Notes: generated from the sequence alone by a model not told the origin. Positions 16,693 through 24,965 are shown, numbered from the stretch's first letter. The stretch: DNA of 61,341 nucleotides from Thermobacillus xylanilyticus (GCF_907165215.1 NZ_CAJRAY010000036.1:1-61341); one strand, 5' to 3'. A program made the numbers and translations.

Positions 16693-17055
16693 ATGCGTTT
16701 CCCGGTTACCAGAGACCCCGGCAATTTCTCTGAAGTGATCGATCTCGACTTGCGCGATGTCGACTATATTGAAACGCACCCCTCTGGTTATGTCGTGTTT
16801 CACGTCAAGGATGAGGTGTACTATCCCGTCATTCCCAAATTGTCCGTCCTGGAAATGCATCTGGAAGAATTGGGGTTTCTTCGGCTGGATCGCACGAACC
16901 TGAGCAACATCGGGAAAATCCGTCATTTTGATGAAGAGCGGTCGCTCGTTTTTTTTAGCGATAACGCAACAAAATCAAGCAAATTTTCCACGGTATCATC
17001 CAGAATGAAAAAAATACTCAGGGATCGCCTTGCCGGAAAAAAAGGAAAAACATGA
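16693..17055 (+). CDS. Stand-alone LytTR DNA-binding protein
   Basis: A 120-residue protein that is almost only a LytTR domain, the DNA-binding domain of AgrA. It begins with PVTRDPGNFSEVIDLDL and shows the strand pattern and conserved ends of the domain (DVDYIETHPSGYVVFHV, FLRLDRTNLSNIGKI), then a basic tail (RMKKILRDRLAGKKGKT). There is no receiver domain with a phosphorylation site. Start: GGAG 10 nt before the ATG. It lies 76 bp after agrD and before a strong terminator, so it is probably the transcriptional output of the cassette. Confidence 0.85.
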   Translation: MRFPVTRDPGNFSEVIDLDLRDVDYIETHPSGYVVFHVKDEVYYPVIPKLSVLEMHLEELGFLRLDRTNLSNIGKIRHFDEERSLVFFSDNATKSSKFSTVSSRMKKILRDRLAGKKGKT

Positions 17056-17090
17056 GCCGCCTCCTGCTTGGATGCGGCTGTTGATTTATA

Positions 17091-17129
17091 ACGATCGACC
17101 AGGGAGTTCGATACCTGATCGATCGTTTT
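17091..17129 (+). terminator. Terminator of the agr-like operon
   Basis: ACGATCGA-c-CAGG pairs with CCTG-a-TCGATCGT and is followed by TTTT. A smaller hairpin (AGCCGC/GCGGCT, 17055-17079) precedes it directly at the stop codon of the LytTR gene. Confidence 0.8.
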
Positions 17130-17183
17130 GATTAGCACACGTCGCAGCCTCAATGATGCGGCTCGCGTAACGTTGCAACTCCA

Positions 17184-17846
17184 CTATTCAGCTGGGGCCA
17201 CCAAGTCCGCCAGCTCGACGAGCCGGTCGAGCTGAATGTCGGGCACGACGCCGCGCTCCGGCAGATCGATACTCGCGCGGTATGCGGCGAACGCGACGCC
17301 CGCGCCGGCAGCCGCGGCGCCGTCGATCCACGAGTCCCCCACGGCAAGCCATTGCGAAGGCGGCACATGGGGAAACCGCGCAAGCACAGCGCGGACGCCT
17401 TCGGGAGACGGTTTCAGCCGCGGCACCGATTCGCGGCCCGCCACCAGGTCGAAATAATGCCGGATGCCGGTCTTGCCGAGCGCTTGCTCGGCAGCGGCCT
17501 CGGCGTTGTTCGTCAGCACCGCGAGCAGCAGGCCGCGTCCGCGAAGCCGCTCCAGCGTCTCCCGCGCGCCCGGCTCCAGCTCGGCGCCGCGCATGCCCTC
17601 CGCTTCATGCCGGGCGCAGATCGCCCAGACCTGATCCAGCGTGCCGCCGGCGAGCCCGCGCTCCATCGCGGCTTGAATGAGCGAAGCCGTCGTACCGCCT
17701 TCCGCCTCGTCCTCCGCAAGGTACCCTTCGCGGACGAGCCAGGCGCCGACTTCTCCGCGCATCGCCGCATAGTCGATCCGGGACGCGAGCAGCGTGTTGT
17801 CCATGTCGAACAGAATCGCCCGGACACGCAGCCGCGCCTTCGGCAT
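17184..17846 (-). CDS. HAD-superfamily phosphatase
   Basis: A 220-residue HAD hydrolase of the PGMB/YjjG-like group. Motif I is ILFDMDNTLL (nucleophile Asp), motif II VLTNN, motif III region GRESVPRLKPSPEGV with the Lys, and motif IV VGDSWIDGAAAAGAG. The cap lies between motif I and II. It starts on the last base of the stop codon of the aldose-epimerase-like gene (TGATG), so both are translated as a unit. Substrate unknown; its place at the end of the xylose operon suggests a sugar phosphate. Confidence 0.85.
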   Translation of the reverse strand: MPKARLRVRAILFDMDNTLLASRIDYAAMRGEVGAWLVREGYLAEDEAEGGTTASLIQAAMERGLAGGTLDQVWAICARHEAEGMRGAELEPGARETLERLRGRGLLLAVLTNNAEAAAEQALGKTGIRHYFDLVAGRESVPRLKPSPEGVRAVLARFPHVPPSQWLAVGDSWIDGAAAAGAGVAFAAYRASIDLPERGVVPDIQLDRLVELADLVAPAE

Positions 17847-18847
17847 CAGGCCTTCTCCAGGACGTACAGCCGCGACGTCTCCTCCCAGATTTCGCCCGGC
17901 GCGAGGCTGAACAGGCCGATCTCTTCAGCCGGAAGATCGGTGTTCGGCGCGTTCACGAGGTTGACCTGCGGCTCCGGACAGAAGAACCCTTCGCGGGCGC
18001 CGTTGTTCCAGATCATCCACTGTTTCCAGGACGTGCCGACATCGTACACCAGCGTCGTGCCGATCCGCGTGTCGGTCAGTTCCATCCGGTTGCGGCCGTT
18101 TTGCGGCGCCGCCGTATAGTGATTGTCCATCGACGCGAAGAACGGATAAACGCCGTCATGCTTCATCGCTTCTTCCTCCGGCGTGAGCGGCTGGTGCCGT
18201 CCGGTCGGCAGCATCCGTTCGCTGAGTTCCCACCGGCTGCCGATGGTCAGCTTCAGCTTATAGTCGCGCGCCGTGCTGCCCGGCGCGAACGGCGCATTGA
18301 CCGTCGTATGGAAGGCGAGCAGCACCGGCATGTCGGCATCGCCCTCGTTCACCAGCGTCAACTGCTGCGCAAGCCCATGGGCGCTGAGCCCGTAGCGCAG
18401 CCGCAGCGAGAACTTGAACGGCAGATATTCGAACAGCTTGTGCCCCTTGTCCACCGTCAGCTTCACTTCCGCGAAAGCTTCTTCGTCATCCGCGCCGAAG
18501 CGGACAAGCTCCCACGCCGAAGTGTTCGCGTAGCCGTGCAGATGGTTGCCCGTCGATTCCTCGTTCACCGGCAATTGATAGACGACGCCGCGCCATTTGA
18601 GCTTGCCGTCTTCGTACCGGTTCGGCGGAATCAGCACCGGAATGCCGTGAATCAACGGGTTCGCCTTGAATGCGTCCATCTCCTCCGGTCCGGGCTCGCG
18701 CAAATAGCGATGCCCCCGCTCCGTGTCGCGGAACGCGATCAGATTGCCGCCGATTTCCGGCAGCAGCGCCGCCTCGTAGGCTCCGGCGCGCAGCCATACC
18801 GCACGTTCGCCGTGAAAGTCGCCTTCCCTGGCCGAAATACCGCTCAT
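17846..18847 (-). CDS. Aldose 1-epimerase family protein
   Basis: A 333-residue beta-sandwich protein of the galactose mutarotase / aldose 1-epimerase superfamily. Family features are GGNLIAFRDTERGHRYLREP near the N terminus, NHLHGYANTSAWEL with the conserved His, and FFCPEPQVNLVNAPNT near the C terminus with the conserved Glu. It probably interconverts anomers of xylose or a related sugar. GGAGAG lies 8 nt before the ATG. It lies 30 bp downstream of xylB and overlaps the HAD gene. No signal peptide, so it acts in the cytoplasm. Confidence 0.85.
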   Translation of the reverse strand: MSGISAREGDFHGERAVWLRAGAYEAALLPEIGGNLIAFRDTERGHRYLREPGPEEMDAFKANPLIHGIPVLIPPNRYEDGKLKWRGVVYQLPVNEESTGNHLHGYANTSAWELVRFGADDEEAFAEVKLTVDKGHKLFEYLPFKFSLRLRYGLSAHGLAQQLTLVNEGDADMPVLLAFHTTVNAPFAPGSTARDYKLKLTIGSRWELSERMLPTGRHQPLTPEEEAMKHDGVYPFFASMDNHYTAAPQNGRNRMELTDTRIGTTLVYDVGTSWKQWMIWNNGAREGFFCPEPQVNLVNAPNTDLPAEEIGLFSLAPGEIWEETSRLYVLEKA

Positions 18848-18877
18848 TTCCCATCTCTCCTCTTTCGGGCCGGCCGA

Positions 18878-20374
18878 TTACCCCCGGTAAGCGGCCAGCG
18901 CCTGATTCAGTCCCCGCGTCTGCGTGTAAATTTCCCGGTAAATGTCGAACAACCCGCGATAGGTCTCGACCGCTTCCGGATTCGGATCATAAGACGCGGC
19001 ATGCTTCACGAATTTCGCCGCGCACGCGTCCAGGCTGTCGAACCAGCCGCAACCGTATGCCGCCAGCATCGCCGCGCCGAGTCCGGGGCCTTGCTCGTTC
19101 TCCAGCGCAACGACCGTCGCGCCGAAGATGTCCGCCTGCATCTGCAGCCAGACCGGGTTCTGCGCACCGCCGCCGATCGAGATGACGCGGCCCGCCGGCT
19201 TGCCCGCCTCGCGGAAAATGGCCATCGATTCGTTCAACGAGAACGTGATGCCTTCCATGACGGCCCGGGCGAAATGATCCCGCGTATGCGAACCGTCCGC
19301 GCCGATGAAGCTCGCCCGGATGACGGCGTCCGCATGCGGCGTCCGCTCGCCGACCAGGTAGGGCGTGAACAGCAGGCCGCCGGAACCCGGCTTGATATCG
19401 CCGACACCGCGGAGGAAATCGGCGAACGATTCATTCGGCGCGAACGTCTGCTTGAACCAGCTCAGCGAATAGCCGGCCGCCAGGGTCACGCCCATCGCGT
19501 AGAAGCTGTCGGCTTTGCCGTGGTTGAAGAAATGCACCTTGCCCGCATAGTCGGTGTCCCGGTTCTGTTCATAGGTCAGGATGACACCTGACGTACCGAT
19601 GCTGCACATCGTCAGCCCTTCGGACAGAATGCCGGCGCCGATGGCGCCGCAGGCGTTGTCCGCGCCGCCGGCGAACACTTTCGTGCCGGCAGCAAGGCCG
19701 GTCTGATCCGCGACCTCCGGCAGCACGCCGCCGACATGATCGTGCGATTCGACAAGCGGCGGGCAGAACGATGCGGGCAGATCGAATGCGGCAAGAATTT
19801 CGGTGCTCCACTTTTTGCCCGCCACATCCAGCAGCAGCGTGCCGGCCGCATCGGAATAATCCATATGAATTTCGCCCGTAAGCCGATAGCGGACATAATC
19901 TTTCGGCAGCAGGAACCGTTTCGCCTTCGCGAACACGTCCGGCTCATGCCGCTTCACCCACAAAATTTTCGGCAGCGTAAACCCTTCAAGCGCCGGATTG
20001 CGCGCGATGCCGAGCAGATCGGGTCCCAGCACCCGCTCGATCTCGCGGCATTCGGCCGTCGTCCGCGTATCATTCCACAGAATCGCGTTCCGGACCGGCC
20101 GATTCGCTTCGTCGAGCAGCACCAGGCCGTGCATCTGGCCGGAAAAGCTGATGCCTTCGACTTCATCCGGACGCACGCCGGATGTTGAGATTAATTCGCG
20201 AAGCGCGCCGATCGTTCCTTCCACCCAGTCTTCCGGCCGCTGCTCGCTCCATCCGGTATGCTCATGGAACAGCGGATAGTTTCGCGACGCTTCCGCCCGC
20301 ACTTTGCCGTCCCGATCAACCAAAAGCGCTTTCACCGCGCTCGTCCCGAGATCGATCCCGATCACACAGCTCAT
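18878..20374 (-). CDS. xylB: Xylulokinase
   Basis: XylB phosphorylates D-xylulose to xylulose 5-phosphate with ATP. The FGGY-kinase signatures are complete: N-terminal phosphate loop IGIDLGTSAVKALLVDRDG, SGQMHGLVLLD, AGGADNACGAIGAGI and ISIGGGAQNPVWLQMQADIFG. 498 residues, normal length. GGAGGAAAGAGGAC precedes the ATG. It is 115 bp downstream of xylA; the gap contains a strong stem-loop. Confidence 0.96.
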   Translation of the reverse strand: MSCVIGIDLGTSAVKALLVDRDGKVRAEASRNYPLFHEHTGWSEQRPEDWVEGTIGALRELISTSGVRPDEVEGISFSGQMHGLVLLDEANRPVRNAILWNDTRTTAECREIERVLGPDLLGIARNPALEGFTLPKILWVKRHEPDVFAKAKRFLLPKDYVRYRLTGEIHMDYSDAAGTLLLDVAGKKWSTEILAAFDLPASFCPPLVESHDHVGGVLPEVADQTGLAAGTKVFAGGADNACGAIGAGILSEGLTMCSIGTSGVILTYEQNRDTDYAGKVHFFNHGKADSFYAMGVTLAAGYSLSWFKQTFAPNESFADFLRGVGDIKPGSGGLLFTPYLVGERTPHADAVIRASFIGADGSHTRDHFARAVMEGITFSLNESMAIFREAGKPAGRVISIGGGAQNPVWLQMQADIFGATVVALENEQGPGLGAAMLAAYGCGWFDSLDACAAKFVKHAASYDPNPEAVETYRGLFDIYREIYTQTRGLNQALAAYRG

Positions 20375-20442
20375 GTCCTCTTTCCTCCCCGAAGGAGCCC
20401 GTTCGCTCCCGTGAAATCCTTATCTGCCCGAACAGGGACGAA

Positions 20443-20466
20443 CAGCCGGCCCTTTGCGGCCGGCTG
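20443..20466. other. Stem-loop in the xylA-xylB gap
   Basis: CAGCCGGCC and GGCCGGCTG form a perfect 9-bp GC stem with a 6-nt loop and no T-run. In an operon where the isomerase is usually needed in excess over the kinase, this may stabilise the xylA message or attenuate xylB. Confidence 0.65.
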
Positions 20467-20489
20467 CGTCCGATAGCCAGACAAACTCA

Positions 20490-21803
20490 TTATACGCTGT
20501 AAATGATTTCGTTGAGTACCAGCTTGATTCGTTCCTGACGGCCCGAGCGGTTCACGATCGGCTTGTTCTGAAGCGCGTAAGCTTCGAGGCTCTTCAGCGT
20601 CGCCTTGCCTTCGACGATCTCCTTGCCGATGCCTTCGCGGAACGAAGCGTAGCGTTCTTCGATGACGCTGTCCAGAACGCGTTCTTCGATGATCTTGGCC
20701 GCCGCCTTCAGACCCCATGCGAACGTGTCGACGCCCGCGATGTGCGCGAGGAACAGATCCTCCGGCTCGAACGAACCGCGGCGCACTTTCGCGTCGAAGT
20801 TGATGCCGCCGGTCTTGAAGCCGCCTGCTTTCAGGATTTCGTACATCGTCAGCGTCACGCTGTACAGATCGGTCGGGAATTCGTCGGTATCCCAGCCGAG
20901 CAGCAGGTCGCCCTGGTTCGCATCGATCGAACCGAGCATGTCGTTGATCGCCGCGACGCGGAGTTCATGCTCGAACGTATGGCCGGCGAGCGTCGCATGG
21001 TTCGCCTCAAGGTTCAGTTTGAAGTGATCTTTCAGGCCGTACTTCTGCAGGAAGGCGATCGTCGTCGCCGCATCGAAGTCGTACTGATGCTTCGTCGGCT
21101 CCTTCGGTTTCGGCTCGATCAGGAACTGCGCGTTGAAGCCGATCTCCTTCGCATATTCGATGGCCATATGATAGAAGCGCGCCAGGTTGTCCAGCTCGAG
21201 CGCCATGTCGGTGTTCAGCAGCGTCTCGTAGCCTTCGCGGCCGCCCCAGAACACGTAGTTCTCCGCCCCGAGCTCCTTGCCGACTTCAAGCATCTTCTTC
21301 ACTTGCGCGGCTGCATGCGCGTAGACATCGGCGTTGCAGGTCGTCGCCGCGCCGAACACGTAGCGCGGATTCGTGAACATGTTCGCCGTGTTCCAGAGCA
21401 GCTTCTTGCCCGTCGACTTCTGGAATTCCTTCAGCATGGCGACAATGGTGTCGAGATTCTTGTGCGTCTCCTGCAGCGTGTCGCCTTCCGGCGCGATGTC
21501 GACGTCATGGAAGCAGTAGTAGTCGATGCCCGTTTTCTCCAGGAATTCGAAGTTCGCTTCGACGCGCGCCTTCGCCCGGTCCATGCCGTCAAACTTGTCC
21601 CAGCTGCGGATCGCCGTGCCGACGCCGAACGGATCCGCGCCGGTGCCCGTGAACGTGTGCCAGTACGCGACGGCGAAGCGGAGATGCTCCTCCATCGTCT
21701 TGCCGAGCACCTTCTCCTGCGGGTTGTAATGTTTGTACGCGAAGGGGTTGTCCGAGCCTTTGCCCTCGAACTGGATCTTGCCGACGTTCTCGAAATAAGC
21801 CAT
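20490..21803 (-). CDS. xylA: Xylose isomerase
   Basis: XylA converts D-xylose to D-xylulose. The 437-residue product belongs to the longer class II group. Catalytic and metal motifs are visible: FCFHD-like [61 protein letters not shown] and [17 protein letters not shown] lies 10 nt before the ATG. It is the first gene of the operon and is preceded by a cre-like site and a xyl operator. Confidence 0.97.
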   Translation of the reverse strand: MAYFENVGKIQFEGKGSDNPFAYKHYNPQEKVLGKTMEEHLRFAVAYWHTFTGTGADPFGVGTAIRSWDKFDGMDRAKARVEANFEFLEKTGIDYYCFHDVDIAPEGDTLQETHKNLDTIVAMLKEFQKSTGKKLLWNTANMFTNPRYVFGAATTCNADVYAHAAAQVKKMLEVGKELGAENYVFWGGREGYETLLNTDMALELDNLARFYHMAIEYAKEIGFNAQFLIEPKPKEPTKHQYDFDAATTIAFLQKYGLKDHFKLNLEANHATLAGHTFEHELRVAAINDMLGSIDANQGDLLLGWDTDEFPTDLYSVTLTMYEILKAGGFKTGGINFDAKVRRGSFEPEDLFLAHIAGVDTFAWGLKAAAKIIEERVLDSVIEERYASFREGIGKEIVEGKATLKSLEAYALQNKPIVNRSGRQERIKLVLNEIIYSV

Positions 21804-21852
21804 TGCCGACTGACGCCTCCTTGAATTGGTAATCGATGCAAATAAGTGCGGT

Positions 21853-21866
21853 TGTAAACGCTTCGA
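21853..21866. promoter_or_regulatory. cre-like site (CcpA) upstream of xylA
   Basis: TGTAAACGCTTCGA matches the catabolite-responsive element consensus (TGWAANCGNTNWCA) at 12 of 14 positions. It lies about 50 bp before the xylA start, as expected for glucose repression of xylose use. Confidence 0.7.
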
Positions 21867-21886
21867 TTATTATTATAGCTCCCCCG

Positions 21887-21914
21887 ACTTTGTTTGTCTA
21901 TTAAACAAACTAAG
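21887..21914. promoter_or_regulatory. xyl operator (XylR site)
   Basis: On the minus strand the sequence reads TTAGTTTGTTT-aata-GACAAACAAAG, two imperfect half-sites very close to the Bacillus xylO dyad TTAGTTTGTTT...AACAAACTAA. It lies about 85-110 bp upstream of the xylA start codon. The ROK repressor at 27129-28298 is the likely ligand-controlled binder. Confidence 0.8.
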
Positions 21915-21993
21915 AATTTTATAAAAAGATTTGTGTTGCCATGCGCCGCTGCCATCCCCGGCCCGGCCGGCAAATATGCCAAAAATATGGATT

Positions 21994-22036
21994 TGTGACA
22001 CGTCTCACAAAGTTGATCTCCCCCTTCTCCTATAAT
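21994..22036 (+). promoter_or_regulatory. FNR/CRP-type class II promoter of the DUF2249 operon
   Basis: TGTGA-CACGTC-TCACA (21994-22009) is a perfect FNR/CRP-family dyad. A perfect TATAAT lies at 22031-22036. With a start at 22043 the dyad centre (22001.5) is at -41.5, the classic class II activator position. No -35 hexamer is needed or clearly seen. This points to control by an FNR-like anaerobic regulator. Confidence 0.85.
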
Positions 22037-22075
22037 CAAAGCGCAAACCAAACTTCTGTTCGGGAGGAATGCACA

Positions 22076-22495
22076 ATGGGACAATTTGCCGCGACGGTCA
22101 ACGCCACGGAATATCCGCCGCATCTGAAGCACAAGGTCATCTTTGAAACGTTCGGCAAGCTGGCGCCGTCCGAAGCGATGCTGCTGATCAACAACCATGA
22201 TCCCGTGCCGCTCCGCTTCCAGTTCGAAGCGATGTACCCCGGCCAGAAGCTGACCGAGATGGCAAACGTCGAAATCGTCGATGACAGAACGATCCGGATC
22301 AAAGCGTCTCTGGAGGACGCCTTCTTCCATGTCGCTGTACGGCAGGATGGCGGCGTTGTACGAAGAAGCGAAGAAGCGGGTATTCGTATGATTTTACGCG
22401 CGGGAGGTGGATCGGGATGGACCACAAGGACGCCAAAGTCGTCGAGCTTGACGTCAGACCGATGCTGGAGAAGAAGCTGGAACCGTTCCAACTGA
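22076..22495 (+). CDS. DUF2249 domain protein with atypical C terminus
   Basis: First gene of the FNR-type operon. Residues about 10-57 match the DUF2249 pattern (HKVIFETFGKLAPSEAMLLINNHDPVPLRFQFEAMYPGQ), a TusA-like small fold often found near hemerythrins and nitrosative-stress genes. The usual end of the domain (aromatic-rich, with WEYLE and WRV-like strands) is absent; instead the sequence goes on as ANVEIVDDRTIRIKASLED and then into low-quality Arg/Ser-rich sequence that overlaps the next gene by 79 bp. GGGAGGAAT precedes the ATG. The 3' part may be a decayed or rearranged end; the domain itself is well supported. Confidence 0.65.
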   Translation: MGQFAATVNATEYPPHLKHKVIFETFGKLAPSEAMLLINNHDPVPLRFQFEAMYPGQKLTEMANVEIVDDRTIRIKASLEDAFFHVAVRQDGGVVRRSEEAGIRMILRAGGGSGWTTRTPKSSSLTSDRCWRRSWNRSN

Positions 22496-23019
22496 TCATG
22501 GACACCGTCAAAAAGCTCGGCAAAGACGACATCTTAAAGGTTCACGCCACATTCCGGCCGACTCCCCTGTTCGGGGTCATGAAATTGAAAGGCTATGCCG
22601 GCAAAGCGGAACAGGTCGACAAGCAGCATTGGATCGCCACCTTCGTTCACAAGAGGAACAAGCACTGGCTGGACGCCGGAATTTCGGCCGAAGCGGCGGA
22701 AGACGCGGGACAGGAAGTCTCGGACGGCCTCTCGCGGGAGGACAGCCTCTCGCGGGAGGACAGCCTCTCGGGAGAGGGTAGCCTGCCGCGGGAGGACGGT
22801 CCCGCCGTCATCGAACTGGACAACCGCGGGCTCGAACCGCCGCAGCCGATGGTCCGCACGCTGAACGCGCTCGTCCGGTGCCGCCCGGGCGATGAAGTCG
22901 TCATTCACAATGACCGGGTGCCCGTGTTTCTCCTCGAAGAGTTGAACCGTCTCGGCTATCCGTACAAGATCGAGGAGCAGCCGGACGGATCGGCGATCGT
23001 GAAAATCCGGAAAACGTAA
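22417..23019 (+). CDS. Protein with two DUF2249-like domains
   Basis: A 200-residue protein. The first domain (about residues 7-90) contains ELDVRPMLEKKLEPFQLIMDTVKKLGKDDILKV and a second (about 125-198) contains IELDNRGLEPPQPMVRTLNALVRCRPGDEVVI and RVPVFLLEELNRLGYPYKI. They are joined by an 18-bp tandem repeat that encodes SLSRED-like hexapeptides. Such TusA-like domains usually bind or transfer small groups, but no cysteine at the TusA position is seen. GGGAGGTGG lies 7 nt before the ATG. Its start lies inside the preceding frame; the next gene starts 13 bp after its stop. Confidence 0.8.
   Translation: MDHKDAKVVELDVRPMLEKKLEPFQLIMDTVKKLGKDDILKVHATFRPTPLFGVMKLKGYAGKAEQVDKQHWIATFVHKRNKHWLDAGISAEAAEDAGQEVSDGLSREDSLSREDSLSGEGSLPREDGPAVIELDNRGLEPPQPMVRTLNALVRCRPGDEVVIHNDRVPVFLLEELNRLGYPYKIEEQPDGSAIVKIRKT
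22729..22800 (+). repeat. Four 18-bp tandem repeats in the linker of the DUF2249 protein
   Basis: Two identical units (CTCTCGCGGGAGGACAGC at 22729-22746 and 22747-22764) are followed by two diverged units (22765-22782, 22783-22800). Each encodes a hexapeptide of the type L-S-R-E-D-S. Each unit also contains a CTCTCGCGGGAG near-palindrome. Confidence 0.9.
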
Positions 23020-23032
23020 GGAGGCAACCGCC

Positions 23033-24265
23033 GTGTCCCGTCTCCCCTTCCTGTTCATCGTCTCGGGGATGGCCGGTTTCGTGCTCTTCCACGCTGCGTC
23101 CTTGCTGTCGCTCTTCGGCTGGCTCGGAGACGGCGTGCGCGGACCTGCCGGGTGGTTCCACGCCCATCTGTTCGTGCTCGGCTGGGCGACCATGCTGGCC
23201 ATGGGCGCGGTCTATCAGTTGATCAGCGTCATTCTGCAATCGAACATTTACAGCGAACGGCTCGGCTATGTCCAGTACGCGATGTTCACCATCGGCCTCG
23301 CCGGATTGCTGTACGGCTTCATTCGCGGGGAAATTTACTGGATTGCGGCCTTCGCCACAACCGGCTTCGCCGGCATTCTGCTGTTCGCGTGGAACATGGC
23401 GGTCACATTGTTCCGCGCCTCCCGGTGGGATGCGATCACGATCAGCGCGGCGGCGGCGGTGGTTTATCTCGTGCTGACGGGACTGACCGGGATGGCGATG
23501 GGCGTCAACTTCGCGACCGGTCTGTGGGACGACATGCACAACCGTCTGTTCGGCACCCACATCTGGCTGGGCACCGTCGGCTGGTTCGGGCTGCTCATCA
23601 CCGGGTTCAGCTACAAGCTGCTGCCAATGTTTTACCTGTCGCATCATTATCCGACGCCGCTGCAGAAGGTCGTGCCGGTCCTGTGGAACGCCGGCACGAT
23701 CGCCGGAGCGGCTTCCTTCCTGCTGGGCGGGAGCAGCTGGTCCTTGCTGTCCGCGCTTCTGCTGGTCGCGGCCGCCGTCGTCGTCTACAATGCGCACATC
23801 GTCCAGATTCAGAAGCACCGCTTCAAACGCAGTCCGGGATCGGGCATTCAGTGGTCCGTGTATGGCAACTACACGCTCGGCGCCGCGGTCATCGCCATGC
23901 TGGCCTATGCGCTGTGGAAACCGCAGGTGCTATACCAGACGAAATCCGTCACGCTGGCGGTCTGGGTGTATCTGGCCGGCTGGGTGTCGTTTACGATTCT
24001 GTGCTACCTGACGAAGATCGTTCCGTTCCTGTGGTGGACCTGGAAATACGGCAGCCAGGCGGGCAAACCCGGCACCCCGGTCATGTCCGATCTCTTGAGC
24101 GACAAGAAAGTAAGCGCCGGACTGGCGGCCGTGGCCGTTTCCGGTCTGCTGCCGCTCGCGGGACTGCTTTCGGATTCCCATCCGATCGTCGCTGCCGGCG
24201 GCGCGGCGCATTCCATTTTTTCCATCGCATACATGCTGTTGATCGGCCGTGTCTTCTCCCGTTAA
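23033..24265 (+). CDS. Heme-copper-like polytopic membrane protein (NnrS / CcoN related)
   Basis: A 410-residue protein with about 11-12 membrane segments. Conserved-looking histidines lie in membrane or boundary positions: GWFHAHLFVLGW (His43, His45), DDMHNRLFGTHIWLGTVGWFG (His169, His176) and YLSHHYPTP (His204, His205). The HAHLF...GW pattern recalls NnrS and subunit I of cbb3-type oxidases, but the full six-His set of a terminal oxidase is not evident. It probably binds heme and acts in nitric oxide or low-oxygen metabolism (inference). Start at a GTG with AAGGAGG 9 nt upstream. Third gene of the FNR-type operon. Confidence 0.75.
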   Translation: MSRLPFLFIVSGMAGFVLFHAASLLSLFGWLGDGVRGPAGWFHAHLFVLGWATMLAMGAVYQLISVILQSNIYSERLGYVQYAMFTIGLAGLLYGFIRGEIYWIAAFATTGFAGILLFAWNMAVTLFRASRWDAITISAAAAVVYLVLTGLTGMAMGVNFATGLWDDMHNRLFGTHIWLGTVGWFGLLITGFSYKLLPMFYLSHHYPTPLQKVVPVLWNAGTIAGAASFLLGGSSWSLLSALLLVAAAVVVYNAHIVQIQKHRFKRSPGSGIQWSVYGNYTLGAAVIAMLAYALWKPQVLYQTKSVTLAVWVYLAGWVSFTILCYLTKIVPFLWWTWKYGSQAGKPGTPVMSDLLSDKKVSAGLAAVAVSGLLPLAGLLSDSHPIVAAGGAAHSIFSIAYMLLIGRVFSR

Positions 24266-24292
24266 GGATACCAACAAAGGAGGTTGGACGGA

Positions 24293-24595
24293 ATGGAACT
24301 TCGCGAAGAAGAGGTGCGGGAAATTTTGCGGCAGGTTTATGACCCCGAGCTGGGCTTCAACATCGTCGATCTCGGCCTCGTCTACGAAATCCGCGTGGAA
24401 CCCGAAAGGCTCTATATCCGGATGACGCTCACGACACCCGGCTGTCCGATGCACGACACGATCGCCGGCGGAGTCAGGAGGGCGCTCATGGCTCATGCGG
24501 GGAATCGCGAAATTGAAGTCGACGTCGTCTGGGAGCCGAGATGGTCGCCGGACTTCATGTCGCGGGAGGCGAAAGAACAGCTCGGCATCATTTGA
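24293..24595 (+). CDS. DUF59 / PaaD-like metal-sulfur cluster assembly protein
   Basis: A 100-residue MIP18/PaaD/SufT-type protein that helps deliver iron-sulfur clusters. Signatures are QVYDPELGFNIVDLGLVYEI and MTLTTPGCPMHDTI with the conserved Cys. The ATG is chosen because AAAGGAGG lies 8 nt before it; the frame could start three codons earlier at a TTG inside that region. It is the last gene of the operon and is followed by a terminator. Its place suggests that a Fe-S protein or the FNR-type regulator is the client. Confidence 0.9.
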   Translation: MELREEEVREILRQVYDPELGFNIVDLGLVYEIRVEPERLYIRMTLTTPGCPMHDTIAGGVRRALMAHAGNREIEVDVVWEPRWSPDFMSREAKEQLGII

Positions 24596-24621
24596 AAAAA
24601 CAAGGCGCAAAGGCGCAGGCG

Positions 24622-24664
24622 AAAAGGCTCCGCCGTCCGTTTCTTCGGAGGCGAAGCCTTTTTA
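24622..24664. terminator. Bidirectional terminator
   Basis: AAAAGGCT-c-CGCC pairs with GGCG-a-AGCCTTTTT across a loop that has a further TCCG/CGGA stem. It lies between the convergent DUF59 and CGCGG genes and has T-runs on both strands. Confidence 0.85.
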
Positions 24665-24675
24665 TTGTCTCCGAT

Positions 24676-24965
24676 TCAGCGATACACCCGCGTGACATGA
24701 CCGCCGCACCCGCACTCATCGATATATCGGATTTCCCGAACCGCAAGATCCGCATCCTTCACCATCGCGGACAGCCGGGGAATGAGCCATTCTCTCGGAT
24801 CACCCAGCGCGCCGGGCGTGACCAGATTGACGTAATGACCCGCTTTCGTCCGTCGAATGGCGTCCATGCTTTCCGCCAGCACTTTTCGGGATGCTCCTCG
24901 TAACAGGCATCCTCGAGATTGACGGACCAGTCCCCGTCCTTGAGCAGCGCGAGTTGCTTTTTCAA
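24676..24965 (-). pseudogene. CGCGG-type putative rSAM-modified peptide, frameshifted
   Basis: Two minus-strand frames together give one family-like protein of about 95 residues. Frame one (from a TTG at 24965, GAGGGGA upstream) encodes KDGDWSVNLEDACYEEHPEK. Frame two continues VLAESMDAIRRTKAGHYVNL and ends DECGCGGHVTRVYR. This layout (DWSxNLE, GHxVNLVTPG, ECGCGGHVTRV) is what I recall of the CGCGG family of putative radical-SAM-modified RiPPs. The frames meet at about 24880-24885 in CCC-GAA-AAG-TGC; one extra G, or a -1 shift at A-AAG, restores the frame. No radical SAM gene is in the window. An FNR-type promoter lies just upstream. It could be a true pseudogene, a sequencing indel or a programmed shift. 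Confidence 0.7.
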
